Positions 20,534 through 29,553 of a stretch of 64,000 bases of DNA are shown in pieces (position 1 is the stretch's first letter; every line of letters starts with the position of its first letter). The position numbers and the translations under genes are program-made. The stretch lies in assembly GCA_902515985.1 (NCBI GenBank), contig CABXWY010000003.1, positions 85,735 to 149,734 on the forward strand. Direction: 5' to 3'. The DNA is from an uncultured Pelagibacteraceae bacterium (GTDB lineage Bacteria > Pseudomonadota > Alphaproteobacteria > Pelagibacterales > Pelagibacteraceae). The notes below the pieces were generated by a model, which had not been told where the DNA came from, searched no databases, and saw only the letters and a list, made by a program, of their open reading frames with translations.

Positions 20534-22300
20534 CTAATTAAATTTATAATCCATTATGTAACCGCTTCCAGAAATTGCACTAGAGTAGTGACTTTCCACC
20601 CTTGGCAGCACTCTATGAAAATAAAACTTTGCAGTCTGTATTTTGTCTTCGTAAAATTTTTTGTTACTAGACATTTCTTTAAAACTAACTTCTAACACTT
20701 TTAACCATGAATGGCCTAAGGCGACATAACCAAGAACTTTTAAATAATCATTAGATGCAGCATTTGCATCATCTTTTGAGACATTAACTTTTTCTTTTAT
20801 CCACTTTGAAAATTCAACAAGTTTTTCTAGATAAATTTTAAGCTTATCTTGGTAGGGTTTTAACTCTTCGCTTTCTATTTTTAAATCTTTTCTCAATATG
20901 TTGATATAATTTTCAACAATATCACCATTTTTAGTTACCAACTTTCTAAAAACTAAATCGATAGCCTGAACTGAATTAGTACCTTCATATATTGGCGTTA
21001 TTCTGTTATCTCTATATAATTGTTCTATGCCTTGATCTTTCGTATAACCATATCCTCCATGAATTTGCATGGCTTCACTTGTTATTTCCATTCCTAAGTC
21101 TGAAAATAGCGATTTCACTACTGGCGTCATTAAAGAAACTAAATCTGAAGCTTCTTGTTTTATTTTTGGCTCGTTATGATTTAAGCTAACCTCGGTTTGC
21201 TGTGACAACCAAAAACACAAGGCTCTTTCTCCCTCTATAATTGACTTCATATTCAACAGGGACTTTCTTATGTCTGCATGTTCTATGATTAAATCCGCAC
21301 TCCCATTTTGAGACTTGTTGTTGTTGCTTTTGCCTTGCTTTCTTTCTTTCGCGTAGTTTAATGAATTTTGATAAGCGATTTCCGATAGTCCCAAGCCTTG
21401 GATTCCAACAATTATTCTTTCTAAATTCATCATTGTAAACATTGAATTTAGACCTTTATTTTTTGGTCCTACCATATATCCAGTCGCATCATCAAAATTT
21501 AATACGCAAGTCGCAGATCCTTTAATACCCATTTTATTTTCTATTGATCCAGTAGAAATACCATTCCTCTGCCCAACTGATCCATCTTCCTTTACAATAA
21601 ATTTTGGAACTAAAAATAAACTTATACCTTTAGTGCCTGATGGTGAATCCAAGGCTCTTGCCAAAACTAAATGTATAATATTTTCAGTTAAGTCATGATC
21701 ACCAGAAGTAATAAATATTTTCTGTCCTGAAATTTTATATGTACCATCCTTTTGCTCATTTGCTTTTGTTTTTAGAAGTCCAAGATCAGTTCCACATACT
21801 GGTTCTGTTAAGCACATTGTTCCGCTCCATTTACCCTCAACCATTTTTGGTAAATACATATTTTTGATATCCTCGGATGCATGACAACGAATACAATTGT
21901 AAGCGCCTAACGTAAGTTCTGTATAAAGTTTAAAAGCTAAACTTGCAGAAGATATCATTTCGTCAAAAAAAGCACTTACTGTTTTGGGCATTCCTTGACC
22001 ACCATATTTTGGATCACAAGATAAAGACATCCATCCATCTTCAATAAATTTGTTGTAAGCCTCTTTATATCCTGGAGGTGTTCTTACAACACCGTTTTCA
22101 AGCACTGCAGGACTTTCGTCCCCTGCTTTTGCTAACGGTAAAATAATGTTTTGATTTATTTTAGCTGCTTCATCCAATATATCTTTGACTAGATCTGGGG
22201 TTATTTCTTTATACTTTTCAATCTCATTATAATTCTTATTATTTCTCAGTTTTTCATAGAGAAACATCATATCTTCTAATGGAGCTGTGTAAGTGGTCAT
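20534..22300 (-). CDS. dmdC: Acyl-CoA dehydrogenase, probable 3-methylmercaptopropionyl-CoA dehydrogenase (DmdC)
   Basis: 588 residues, the long acyl-CoA dehydrogenase type seen in DmdC and clearly above the roughly 390 of ordinary family members. N-terminal TAPLEDMMFLYEKL, FAD/substrate blocks MCLTEPVCGTDLGLLKT and KIFITSGDHDL, the IQGLGLSEIAYQNSLNYAKER region, and HGGYGYTKDQGIEQLYRDNRITPIYEG near the active-site glutamate. It would make methylthioacryloyl-CoA. It is the first gene of the dmdC-dmdB-hydrolase-dmdA order, 33 bases after leuB. No DmdD (crotonase) gene is present in the window. Confidence 0.87.
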   Translation of the reverse strand: MTTYTAPLEDMMFLYEKLRNNKNYNEIEKYKEITPDLVKDILDEAAKINQNIILPLAKAGDESPAVLENGVVRTPPGYKEAYNKFIEDGWMSLSCDPKYGGQGMPKTVSAFFDEMISSASLAFKLYTELTLGAYNCIRCHASEDIKNMYLPKMVEGKWSGTMCLTEPVCGTDLGLLKTKANEQKDGTYKISGQKIFITSGDHDLTENIIHLVLARALDSPSGTKGISLFLVPKFIVKEDGSVGQRNGISTGSIENKMGIKGSATCVLNFDDATGYMVGPKNKGLNSMFTMMNLERIIVGIQGLGLSEIAYQNSLNYAKERKQGKSNNNKSQNGSADLIIEHADIRKSLLNMKSIIEGERALCFWLSQQTEVSLNHNEPKIKQEASDLVSLMTPVVKSLFSDLGMEITSEAMQIHGGYGYTKDQGIEQLYRDNRITPIYEGTNSVQAIDLVFRKLVTKNGDIVENYINILRKDLKIESEELKPYQDKLKIYLEKLVEFSKWIKEKVNVSKDDANAASNDYLKVLGYVALGHSWLKVLEVSFKEMSSNKKFYEDKIQTAKFYFHRVLPRVESHYSSAISGSGYIMDYKFN

Positions 22301-22333
22301 AATTTTTATAATCTATAAAATATGTGAAATTAT

Positions 22334-23443
22334 TTAATTTTGCAATTGCGCAATAATTGCATCTCCCATCGTGTTCGTTGAAACTTCCTTATTTCCCTTA
22401 GAAAATATATCTTTTGTACGAAGTCCCATATCAAGAACATTTTGAACTGCTTTATCAAGCTCATCAGCTTCTTTTACTAAATCAAGCGAGTATCTCAATG
22501 CCATAGAAAAACTTAAAATTGTTGCAATAGGATTAGCTAAGCCTTTACCAGCAATATCAGGAGCTGAACCATGGACTGGTTCATACATGGATCTCATTTT
22601 TCCATTTTTATCTTTTGCACCTAATGAAGCAGACGGCAAAAGACCTAAAGATCCAGTCAACATTGCTGCTTCATCTGAAAGTATGTCTCCAAATAAATTA
22701 TCGGTTACAATTACATCAAATTGTTTTGGGTTCCTTAGCAACTGCATAGCGCAATTATCAGCTAGCATATGCTCAAGTTTTACTTCTTTAAACTCATTCT
22801 TATGAATTTCCTCAACTTCTTCTCTCCATAACTGTCCTGCTTCCATCACATTTGACTTTTCACACGATGTAACTTTATTATTTCTTTTCTTTGCTAAATC
22901 AAAAGCAACTCTTGCAACTCTTGCTATTTCGCTAGAGGTATACGTATGGGTGTTAACACCTTTTCTTTCACCATTATCAATAGGTTTGATTCCCCTAGGT
23001 TCTCCAAAATATATTCCACCGGTAAGCTCTCTCACTATCATAATATCTAGTCCAGAAACAATTTCTGGCTTTAAACTCGATGCATCAACAAGTTGCTTAA
23101 AACAAATTGCTGGTCTTAGATTGGCAAATAATTTTAATTCTTTTCTTAGTTTTAATAATGCTCTCTCAGGTTTTTTTGAAAAATCTAAATTATCCCATTT
23201 TGGTCCACCAACTGCACCTAGAATCACAGCTTCGCTTTCTAAGGCTTTGTAGAAAACTTCGTCTGTTATTGGGGTACCATGTTCGTCATATGCTGCTCCA
23301 CCAACCAGGTCTTCATCTGTCTCAAAATCTAGAGATCTTTTGCTATTAAACCAATTAATTATTTTTTTAACTTCTGATACAACTTCAGGGCCAATTCCAT
23401 CACCTGGTAATAATAAAATTTTTCTGTTTTTAACCTTAATCAT
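22334..23443 (-). CDS. leuB: 3-isopropylmalate dehydrogenase
   Basis: 369 residues. [11 protein letters not shown] at the start, [14 protein letters not shown] substrate region, [13 protein letters not shown], and the [28 protein letters not shown] metal/NAD region identify LeuB rather than isocitrate dehydrogenase. It oxidises and decarboxylates 3-isopropylmalate in leucine synthesis. Its start overlaps leuD by eight bases. The leuC-leuD-leuB order follows rplS directly. Confidence 0.96.
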   Translation of the reverse strand: MIKVKNRKILLLPGDGIGPEVVSEVKKIINWFNSKRSLDFETDEDLVGGAAYDEHGTPITDEVFYKALESEAVILGAVGGPKWDNLDFSKKPERALLKLRKELKLFANLRPAICFKQLVDASSLKPEIVSGLDIMIVRELTGGIYFGEPRGIKPIDNGERKGVNTHTYTSSEIARVARVAFDLAKKRNNKVTSCEKSNVMEAGQLWREEVEEIHKNEFKEVKLEHMLADNCAMQLLRNPKQFDVIVTDNLFGDILSDEAAMLTGSLGLLPSASLGAKDKNGKMRSMYEPVHGSAPDIAGKGLANPIATILSFSMALRYSLDLVKEADELDKAVQNVLDMGLRTKDIFSKGNKEVSTNTMGDAIIAQLQN

Positions 23444-24041
23444 TTAAGATCCATGGTTTATTTGCAACTAATTTCTTTTCAAATTCTGAAATTTTAGGGT
23501 TTTTTTCTAATGAAAGAGCAATGTCGTCTAATCCTTCTAATAAGCATTTTTTTTTAAACTGATCAATTTCGAAAGTTGTTTCATTATTTCCATAGGTTAT
23601 TTTTTGTTCCTCAAGATTTACTGTTATTTCTTCTTTTCGTTTGGAATAATCTGATAATTCTTTTATTTTTGTATCTGGAAGAATAATTGGTAAAATTCCA
23701 TTTTTAAAACAATTATTATAGAAAATATCTGCATAACTCGAACTGATAACGCATGTTATTCCAAAATCAAGTAAAGCCCAAGGAGCATGTTCCCTTGAAG
23801 ACCCACATCCAAAATTTTTTCCTGCAATTAAGATTTTTGACTTATTGAATGGTTTAGTATTTAAAATGAAATCTTCTATAGGATTACCTTTTTCATTATA
23901 TCTCATTTCATAAAATAAATTTTTTCCTAATCCAGTTCTTTTAATTGTTTTTAAAAATTGCTTTGGAATTATCATATCTGTATCAATATTAACTATTGAA
24001 AGGTAAGCTGGGATACTTTTTATTGTTTTAAATTTTTGCAT
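23436..24041 (-). CDS. leuD: 3-isopropylmalate dehydratase small subunit
   Basis: 201 residues. [13 protein letters not shown] and the swivel-domain signature [17 protein letters not shown] are diagnostic of LeuD. It combines with LeuC to isomerise 2- to 3-isopropylmalate. It begins directly after the leuC stop with no spacer and overlaps leuB. Confidence 0.96.
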   Translation of the reverse strand: MQKFKTIKSIPAYLSIVNIDTDMIIPKQFLKTIKRTGLGKNLFYEMRYNEKGNPIEDFILNTKPFNKSKILIAGKNFGCGSSREHAPWALLDFGITCVISSSYADIFYNNCFKNGILPIILPDTKIKELSDYSKRKEEITVNLEEQKITYGNNETTFEIDQFKKKCLLEGLDDIALSLEKNPKISEFEKKLVANKPWILND

Positions 24042-25445
24042 TTAACTTTGATATTTTCTTACATCATCCAAAGATCCAGAAATTGCTGCAGCTGCAGCCA
24101 TCCCAGGACTAACAAGATGTGTTCTTCCACCTCTTCCTTGTCTGCCCTCAAAATTTCTATTTGAAGTAGATGCGCATCTTTCTTCCGGTTTTAATTTGTC
24201 AGAATTCATGGCTAAACACATTGAACATCCTGGTTCTCTCCAGTCAAAACCTGATTCTTTGAATACCTTATCTAATCCTTCTTGCTCTGCTTGTTGTTTT
24301 ACTAAACCGGAGCCAGGTACTACCATCGCATAAACATGTTGTGCTACTTTTTTATTTCTAATTATTTTTGCGGCATCTCTTAGATCTTCAATTCTACCGT
24401 TTGTACAACTGCCAATAAAAACTTTATCTATTTTTACATCTTTAATAGCTGTTCCTGGTTTTAAGCCCATGTATTTAAGTGATCTTTCAATTGAATTTTT
24501 TCTATCTTCATCAGTTTCACTTTCAGGGTTTGGAATTTTTTCGTCAATAGATATAACATCTTGTGGTGAGGTTCCCCAGGTAACCATTGGCATAATATCT
24601 TTTCCTTCTAATGTGATTTCTTTATCAAATTTAGCTTCATTATCAGACTTTAGTTTGCTCCAGTAATCTAAAGCTTTATTCCAATCATCTTTTTTTGGAG
24701 ACATTGGTCTATCTTTTAAATAATCAAATATTTTTTGGTCAGGCTCAATTAATCCTGCTCTTGCTCCACCTTCGATTGTCATGTTGCAAATAGTCATTCT
24801 TTGTTCAACGCTTAGCGATGAAATAAGGCTGCCAGCATATTCAATTACATAGCCAGTTCCACCTGCAGTACCAATTTTTCCAATAATTTGTAAAATTACA
24901 TCTTTAGACGTTACTCCAATAGATAACTCTCCATCGACTTTAATACGAAAATTTTTTGATTTTTTTTGAACTAACGTTTGTGTAGCTAATACGTGTTCAA
25001 CCTCCGAAGTTCCTATTCCAAATGCCAAGGAGCCAAAAGCTCCATGTGTAGCTGTATGGCTATCTCCACAGACTATAATACTACCTGGTTGTGTAAATCC
25101 TTGCTCAGGTCCAATAATGTGGACAATGCCTTGTCTTTTATCATTCATTCCAAAAAGTTTAATACCAAATTCTTTACAATTTTTTTCTAAAGTTTCTACT
25201 TGCAGTTTTGACTCTACATCTGCAATTCCCTTAGATCTATCTGATGTTGGTACATTATGATCAGCTACAGCTAAAGTTAAATTTGGTTGTCTTACTTGCC
25301 TTTTAGAGTTTCTTAATCCTTCAAATGCTTGAGGGCTAGTTACTTCATGAACTAAATGTCTGTCTACATAAAGTAAAGAAGTGCCATCATCTTGCTCATG
25401 TACAAGATGTTCATCCCAAATTTTATCATATAAGGTCTTAGACAT
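24042..25445 (-). CDS. leuC: 3-isopropylmalate dehydratase large subunit
   Basis: 467 residues, usual length. The [4Fe-4S] cysteines occur in FIGSCTNGR and in [22 protein letters not shown] is another aconitase-family block. It works with LeuD. It lies ten bases after rplS, so leucine synthesis appears to be read through from the ribosomal/SRP genes. Confidence 0.96.
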   Translation of the reverse strand: MSKTLYDKIWDEHLVHEQDDGTSLLYVDRHLVHEVTSPQAFEGLRNSKRQVRQPNLTLAVADHNVPTSDRSKGIADVESKLQVETLEKNCKEFGIKLFGMNDKRQGIVHIIGPEQGFTQPGSIIVCGDSHTATHGAFGSLAFGIGTSEVEHVLATQTLVQKKSKNFRIKVDGELSIGVTSKDVILQIIGKIGTAGGTGYVIEYAGSLISSLSVEQRMTICNMTIEGGARAGLIEPDQKIFDYLKDRPMSPKKDDWNKALDYWSKLKSDNEAKFDKEITLEGKDIMPMVTWGTSPQDVISIDEKIPNPESETDEDRKNSIERSLKYMGLKPGTAIKDVKIDKVFIGSCTNGRIEDLRDAAKIIRNKKVAQHVYAMVVPGSGLVKQQAEQEGLDKVFKESGFDWREPGCSMCLAMNSDKLKPEERCASTSNRNFEGRQGRGGRTHLVSPGMAAAAAISGSLDDVRKYQS

Positions 25446-25455
25446 TAAAGAAAAA

Positions 25456-26013
25456 TTATTTTTGATCTTTTAAATTTTCCTGCGAACCCTCAGCTTTTTG
25501 GGTGACAGTTTTTTTTTCATCTTTTTTGGTTTCCTCTGGTGAGGTTATATCTTTATCAACTGATTTTTCATCTTTAGAAACTATTACATTTTCCTCATTA
25601 ACGGTTTCAGGTTTTGTCTCAATTTCAACTCCTATTTTCTTTCTAATTTTTTCGGCTATTCTTGCAGATTTACCCGTTCTATCTCTTAGGTAGTATAGCT
25701 TAGCTCTTCTCACTTTTCCTGATCTCACGACTTTTATCGAGTCAACTATTGGACTGTATAATGCAAAAGTTCTTTCTACTCCTTCTCCAAAAGAGATCTT
25801 TCTAACTGTAAATGAGGAGTTTATGTCTCTATTTTTTTTTGCTATACAAACACCTTCAAAATACTGAATTCTATCTCTTTTTCCCTCGGTAATTTTAACT
25901 CCTACTTTTACTATATCTCCTGGGAAAAAATCAGGAAGTTTTTTTTCAGCAGCAATTTTCTTAACATTTGCTTGGTTTATTTCCTCAATATTTTTCATTT
26001 TTAAGTTAATCAA
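25456..26013 (-). CDS. rplS: Ribosomal protein L19 with long charged C-terminal extension
   Basis: The first 115-120 residues are L19 ([66 protein letters not shown]). The family is about 115-130 residues; this one is 185, with a Glu/Lys/Thr-rich low-complexity tail of about 55 residues (for example [13 protein letters not shown]). L19 sits at the 30S/50S interface. It follows trmD by one base. The start could be ATG at 25996-25998 (MKNIEE) instead of the listed one, which would remove five residues. Confidence 0.94.
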   Translation of the reverse strand: MINLKMKNIEEINQANVKKIAAEKKLPDFFPGDIVKVGVKITEGKRDRIQYFEGVCIAKKNRDINSSFTVRKISFGEGVERTFALYSPIVDSIKVVRSGKVRRAKLYYLRDRTGKSARIAEKIRKKIGVEIETKPETVNEENVIVSKDEKSVDKDITSPEETKKDEKKTVTQKAEGSQENLKDQK

Positions 26014-26014
26014 T

Positions 26015-26704
26015 TTAATTTTTATTATTATATTTTTGCCATAAATCTGGTCTACGGTCGCGAGTTATAGCCTTTGATTGAGTTAAACGCCAGTCTTTAA
26101 TTTTCGCATGATCGCCTGATAAAAGCACATTTGGAACGCTTTTTTCCTCCCAAATTTGAGGCTTTGTATATTGTGGATACTCTAACAAACCATTTTCAAA
26201 ACTTTCCTCATTTTTAGACTGCTCGTTGCCAATAACACCTGGGATTAATCTCAATATAGCATCTAAAAAAACATAAGAAGCAGTTTCGCCGCCCGATAAA
26301 ACAAAGTCGCCGATACTTAATTCATCAATTTCTCTGTTATCCAAAACTCTTTGATCAACACCTTCAAAATGCCCACAAATTAAATTTACTTTTTTTTCTT
26401 TAGAGATTTCCCTAGCTATACTCTGATTTAATATTTTTCCCCGGGGAGACAAATAGAAAATTTTTTCTCCTTTTTTAGTATTTGCATCTATAGATTTTGC
26501 AACAACATCTGGTTTAAGAAGCATTCCAGATCCACCTCCATATGGTGTATCATCAACTGTTTTATGTTTATCTGAAGCATATTCTCTAATATCTATAGTT
26601 TTTAAATCCCAGATTTTTTTTTCCATAGCCTTTCCGTAAAGTCCTTTATTAAGTGGCCCAGGAAAATAATCAGGATAAAGTGTAAATATTTGAGCAATAA
26701 ACAT
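26015..26704 (-). CDS. trmD: tRNA (guanine-37-N1)-methyltransferase
   Basis: 229 residues of the SPOUT family. Start [45 protein letters not shown] and the knot motif [27 protein letters not shown] are diagnostic. It methylates G37 of tRNAs reading CNN codons to prevent frameshifting. It lies between rpsP (two-base gap) and rplS. The rimM gene that usually separates rpsP from trmD is absent here. Confidence 0.96.
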   Translation of the reverse strand: MFIAQIFTLYPDYFPGPLNKGLYGKAMEKKIWDLKTIDIREYASDKHKTVDDTPYGGGSGMLLKPDVVAKSIDANTKKGEKIFYLSPRGKILNQSIAREISKEKKVNLICGHFEGVDQRVLDNREIDELSIGDFVLSGGETASYVFLDAILRLIPGVIGNEQSKNEESFENGLLEYPQYTKPQIWEEKSVPNVLLSGDHAKIKDWRLTQSKAITRDRRPDLWQKYNNKN

Positions 26705-26706
26705 TT

Positions 26707-27210
26707 TTATTTTTTTTCTTCTTGTTTAGGTTCTTCTTTAGGAGCGTCAGCTTTTTTTTCTTCTTGTTTAGGTTCTTCTTTAGGAGCGTCAGCTTTTTTT
26801 TCTTCTTGTTTAGGTTCTTCTTTAGGAGCGTCAGCTTTTTTTTCTTCTTGTTTAGGAGCCTCGGCTTTTTTTTCACCTTCCTTACCAGTTTTCTCCTCAG
26901 TATCTTTTTTTCTATCTTTTTTGGGAACAGCTTTTAAAGGATTATTACCTTTAGCGGGCATTTCCATCAGCTGATTTTCTCCAAGAAGTCGAGCTACACG
27001 CATTGTTGGTTTAGCTCCTTGGCTTAACCAATATTTAATTCGATCTGATTGTAAGCCAATTCTTTCTTTCTTTTCCTTAGGTAACAGAGGATTAAAAAAA
27101 CCTAGTTTCTCAATAAATCTTCCATCTCTAGGAAATTTACTATCTGCAACAACAATTTTGTAGACTGGTCTCTTTTTTGTTCCTCCCATTGATAATCTTA
27201 ACTTTAACAT
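26707..27210 (-). CDS. rpsP: Ribosomal protein S16 with repeat-built charged C-terminal tail
   Basis: Residues 1 to about 82 are S16 (LKLRLSMGGTKKRPVYKIVVADSK, DGRFIEKLGFFNP, RIKYWLSQGAKPT). The family is usually 75-100 residues; this protein has 167. After a basic linker come AEAPKQEEKK and three exact copies of the 14-residue unit ADAPKEEPKQEEKK, ending at the stop. The tail is predicted disordered and highly charged. A clear Shine-Dalgarno AAGGAG precedes the ATG by six bases. The gene lies ten bases after ffh. Confidence 0.94.
   Translation of the reverse strand: MLKLRLSMGGTKKRPVYKIVVADSKFPRDGRFIEKLGFFNPLLPKEKKERIGLQSDRIKYWLSQGAKPTMRVARLLGENQLMEMPAKGNNPLKAVPKKDRKKDTEEKTGKEGEKKAEAPKQEEKKADAPKEEPKQEEKKADAPKEEPKQEEKKADAPKEEPKQEEKK
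26710..26850 (-). repeat. Three tandem copies of a 42-base unit in the 3' end of rpsP
   Basis: The stretch contains the same 42-base sequence three times with no visible differences; the marker GGAGCGTCAGC recurs at 42-base steps (about 26741, 26783, 26825). Because 42 is a multiple of three the frame is kept and the repeat encodes ADAPKEEPKQEEKK. A diverged partial copy (AEAPKQEEKK) precedes them. Identity at the DNA level suggests recent slippage or recombination, so copy number may vary between strains. Confidence 0.93.
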
Positions 27211-27220
27211 TTTTCTCCTT

Positions 27221-28579
27221 TTATTTTAGTTGATTAAATAGTTCTGGCGGAATTCCTTTATCAGCCAAAGCTTTCGTGTTTCCTTTAGACATCTTCTTCA
27301 TCATTTCAGACATCATTTTAAATTGTTTTAACAATTTATTGATAGCGGCAATGTCAGTTCCAGAGCCATTAGCAATTCTTTTTTTTCTTGAACCATCTAT
27401 AATTTTTGGATTAGTCCTTTCCTTTTTTGTCATAGATAAAATTACAGCTTCATTTTTACTAACAATTTTTTCGTCAACACCTGCTTGATCCATTTGTGAT
27501 TTTATTTTAGATACTCCAGGTAAAAATGACATAATGCCCTCTATGCCTCCCATTTTTTTCATTTGTCTTAATTGAGATAGATAATCGTCTAATGAAAATT
27601 GACCTTTCTTTAATTTTTCCTCAGTTTTTTTTAGGTTCTCTTCATCTAAATCTTGCGTAGCCTTTTCAACTAAGGAAACTATGTCTCCCATACCAAGAAT
27701 TCTATTTGCAATTCTGTCAGGATAAAATTCCTCTAAATTATCTATTTTTTCACCAACACCTAAAAATTTAATTGGAACTTGAGATACATACTTCATACTT
27801 AAAGCTGCACCACCTCTTCCATCACCGTCAGATCTTGTAAGAACTATTCCAGTTAAATTTACTGTACTTTTAAACTCTTTTGCAACATTTGCAGCTACTT
27901 GACCAGTAAGAGAGTCAGCAACAAGTAAGGTTTCAGATGGATTAATTGTTTGCTCAATTTGTTTAATTTCACTCATCATTTGAAGATCTATTTGTGTTCT
28001 ACCTGCGGTATCGAATATTATTACTTCTGCTCCATTTAAATTTGCTGCACTTAGTGCACGTCTACAAATATCCAAAGGTTGTTGTCCCTCAACTATAGGT
28101 AGGGTTAAAATATTATTTTGTTCCCCTAACAATTTTAATTGTTCTTGGGCAGCTGGTCGATAAACGTCTAAGCTTACCATCATAATTTTTTTTTTGTTTG
28201 CTCTCTCGATATACTTAGCAATTTTTGCAGTTGAGGTAGTTTTTCCTGACCCTTGCAAACCTACTAACATCATTGAAACAGGTGGGACAGCGTTAAGATT
28301 TATTTTTTCAGATTTACTTCCTAGTAAATTGACTAATTCATCATAGACAATTTTAACAACCATTTGCCCAGGTGAGGTTGATCTCACAATTTCTTCGCCT
28401 AATGCCTTGGGCTTAACATTTTCTATAAACTGCTTTGCAACATCTAAAGATACATCGGCCTCTAAAAGAGCTAACCTTACTGATCTTAATCCTTCATCCA
28501 CTTGTTTTTCGTCAAGTGAGGGTGCTTTTTTTAAAGAGGAAAAAATTTCCTCAAATTTATTTGTCAAACTTTCAAACAT
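27221..28579 (-). CDS. ffh: Signal recognition particle GTPase Ffh
   Basis: 452 residues: N domain (FESLTNKFEEIFSSL), GTPase G domain with P-loop GLQGSGKTTSTAK, DTAGRTQID, and TRSDGDGRGG, then a methionine-rich M domain (QLRQMKKMGGIEGIMSFLPG, FKMMSEMMKKMSKGN). It binds signal sequences and 4.5S RNA and docks on FtsY, whose gene lies just across the divergent intergenic region. A structured RNA element occupies its 5' leader. It heads the rpsP-trmD-rplS group. Confidence 0.97.
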   Translation of the reverse strand: MFESLTNKFEEIFSSLKKAPSLDEKQVDEGLRSVRLALLEADVSLDVAKQFIENVKPKALGEEIVRSTSPGQMVVKIVYDELVNLLGSKSEKINLNAVPPVSMMLVGLQGSGKTTSTAKIAKYIERANKKKIMMVSLDVYRPAAQEQLKLLGEQNNILTLPIVEGQQPLDICRRALSAANLNGAEVIIFDTAGRTQIDLQMMSEIKQIEQTINPSETLLVADSLTGQVAANVAKEFKSTVNLTGIVLTRSDGDGRGGAALSMKYVSQVPIKFLGVGEKIDNLEEFYPDRIANRILGMGDIVSLVEKATQDLDEENLKKTEEKLKKGQFSLDDYLSQLRQMKKMGGIEGIMSFLPGVSKIKSQMDQAGVDEKIVSKNEAVILSMTKKERTNPKIIDGSRKKRIANGSGTDIAAINKLLKQFKMMSEMMKKMSKGNTKALADKGIPPELFNQLK

Positions 28580-28593
28580 AATTTTACACAGCA

Positions 28594-28689
28594 GTTATCG
28601 CACCAGTGGGCGAACCCTCGCTGACTGGTGTCGATCTCTTTGTTTCCAAAGACACCGCAAATTGCTGATTTTGCGGAAGTGGCGATAAA
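28594..28689 (-). promoter_or_regulatory. Structured RNA leader of ffh (candidate cis-regulatory ffh motif)
   Basis: This segment has roughly balanced base composition in a very AT-rich genome and folds into a closed multi-arm structure. The base is a perfect 7-bp helix, TTATCGC (28595-28601) with GCGATAA (28682-28688). Inside are CCGCAAA/TTTGCGG (28655-28661/28670-28676), TCTTTG/CAAAGA with a GAAA tetraloop on the minus strand (28637-28642/28647-28652), and ACCAGT/ACTGGT (28602-28607/28624-28629). GGTGTC (28627-28632) can instead pair with GACACC (28651-28656), excluding the last helix. It ends 14 bases before the ffh start. I recall a candidate structured RNA upstream of ffh being reported from Pelagibacter comparative genomics; mechanism and ligand are unknown. 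It is not an SRP RNA: the conserved GGAA-loop/AGCAG core is lacking. Confidence 0.8.
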
Positions 28690-28736
28690 CTATAATAGAG
28701 GTTCAAAAAGTCAATAAATAAGTTAAGTATAAATAT

Positions 28737-29552
28737 ATGGAATTTAAAGCTTACAAAATGGATGGTTTAGGGAATGATTTTATCATCATCGACAGAAGAG
28801 AAAATCCAATTAATTTGACTAAAGAAAAAATTATTGAATTGGGAAATAGATCTAATGTTGGATTTGATCAAATTATCTTTATTGATAAAGAAAAAGAAAG
28901 TTCTTTTCCTATACAAATTTTTAATTCTGATGGAGGTGAAGTAAGCGCCTGTGGAAATGGATCAAGATGCGTAGCTTATCTTTTAAGTAAAAATTTAAAT
29001 ACTAAGGAAATTAAATTAAAAACTAATAATCGATTTCTTAATGCAAAGATAGTTGGCAATTTACAAGTTGAACTTGAAATGGGAAAACCTTTATTTAGCT
29101 TTGAAGATATTCCATTATCAAAAACAGTAAATCCTGCCGACGTATCTTTAAAAATAAATAATAAAATATTTTCTAATGGATTTTGCGTCAATATCGGGAA
29201 CCCACATATAATTTTTTTTGTTAAAAATTGTTTTGATTACGATTTAAAAATAATAGGACCTAAAATTGAAAACCACGAACTATTTCCTGAAAAGATAAAC
29301 GTAACATTTGCTCAGGTCACAGATAGAAACAATATGAATGTGAATGTCTGGGAAAGGGGTGCTGGACTAACTAAAGCCTGTGGAACAGCAGCATGTGCAT
29401 CTGTTATAGCAGGATTCAAAAAATATTTAGTTAATGATACGGTTAATATTAAATTTAGTGAAGGAGTTTTAAAAATTCAAATAGATAAAAATGAAAATGT
29501 TTTTATGACTGGACCTGTGTCGGAAGTTAAAGATATTAATTTAAGATTATAA
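28737..29552 (+). CDS. dapF: Diaminopimelate epimerase
   Basis: 271 residues. KMDGLGNDFIIID at the start and the two catalytic cysteines in SACGNGSRCVAY and KACGTAACAS. It converts LL- to meso-diaminopimelate for lysine and peptidoglycan. It is divergent from ffh across the leader region and followed by ftsY after one base. The region between -10 and -40 of this gene is pure AT-rich sequence in which I cannot fix a promoter. Confidence 0.96.
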   Translation: MEFKAYKMDGLGNDFIIIDRRENPINLTKEKIIELGNRSNVGFDQIIFIDKEKESSFPIQIFNSDGGEVSACGNGSRCVAYLLSKNLNTKEIKLKTNNRFLNAKIVGNLQVELEMGKPLFSFEDIPLSKTVNPADVSLKINNKIFSNGFCVNIGNPHIIFFVKNCFDYDLKIIGPKIENHELFPEKINVTFAQVTDRNNMNVNVWERGAGLTKACGTAACASVIAGFKKYLVNDTVNIKFSEGVLKIQIDKNENVFMTGPVSEVKDINLRL

Positions 29553-29553
29553 A

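Noticed and set aside
26670-26974. Long repeat-containing ORFs in other frames of rpsP (68 and 94 residues)
   Set aside because: They are shadow frames of the 42-base repeat in a clearly coding S16 gene.
28594-28689. Cloverleaf-like fold with a 7-bp closing stem suggested a tRNA
   Set aside because: No CCA-compatible end, no anticodon loop of correct size, no D-arm or T-loop in the right places; a cis-regulatory leader fits better.
28594-28689. Possible 4.5S SRP RNA because of proximity to ffh and ftsY
   Set aside because: The conserved symmetric loop and GGAA apex of SRP RNA cannot be found on either strand.
28689-28720. Sigma-70 promoter TTGACT / TATTAT for ffh
   Set aside because: Spacing is 11 bases, too short; the elements could be chance in AT-rich DNA.
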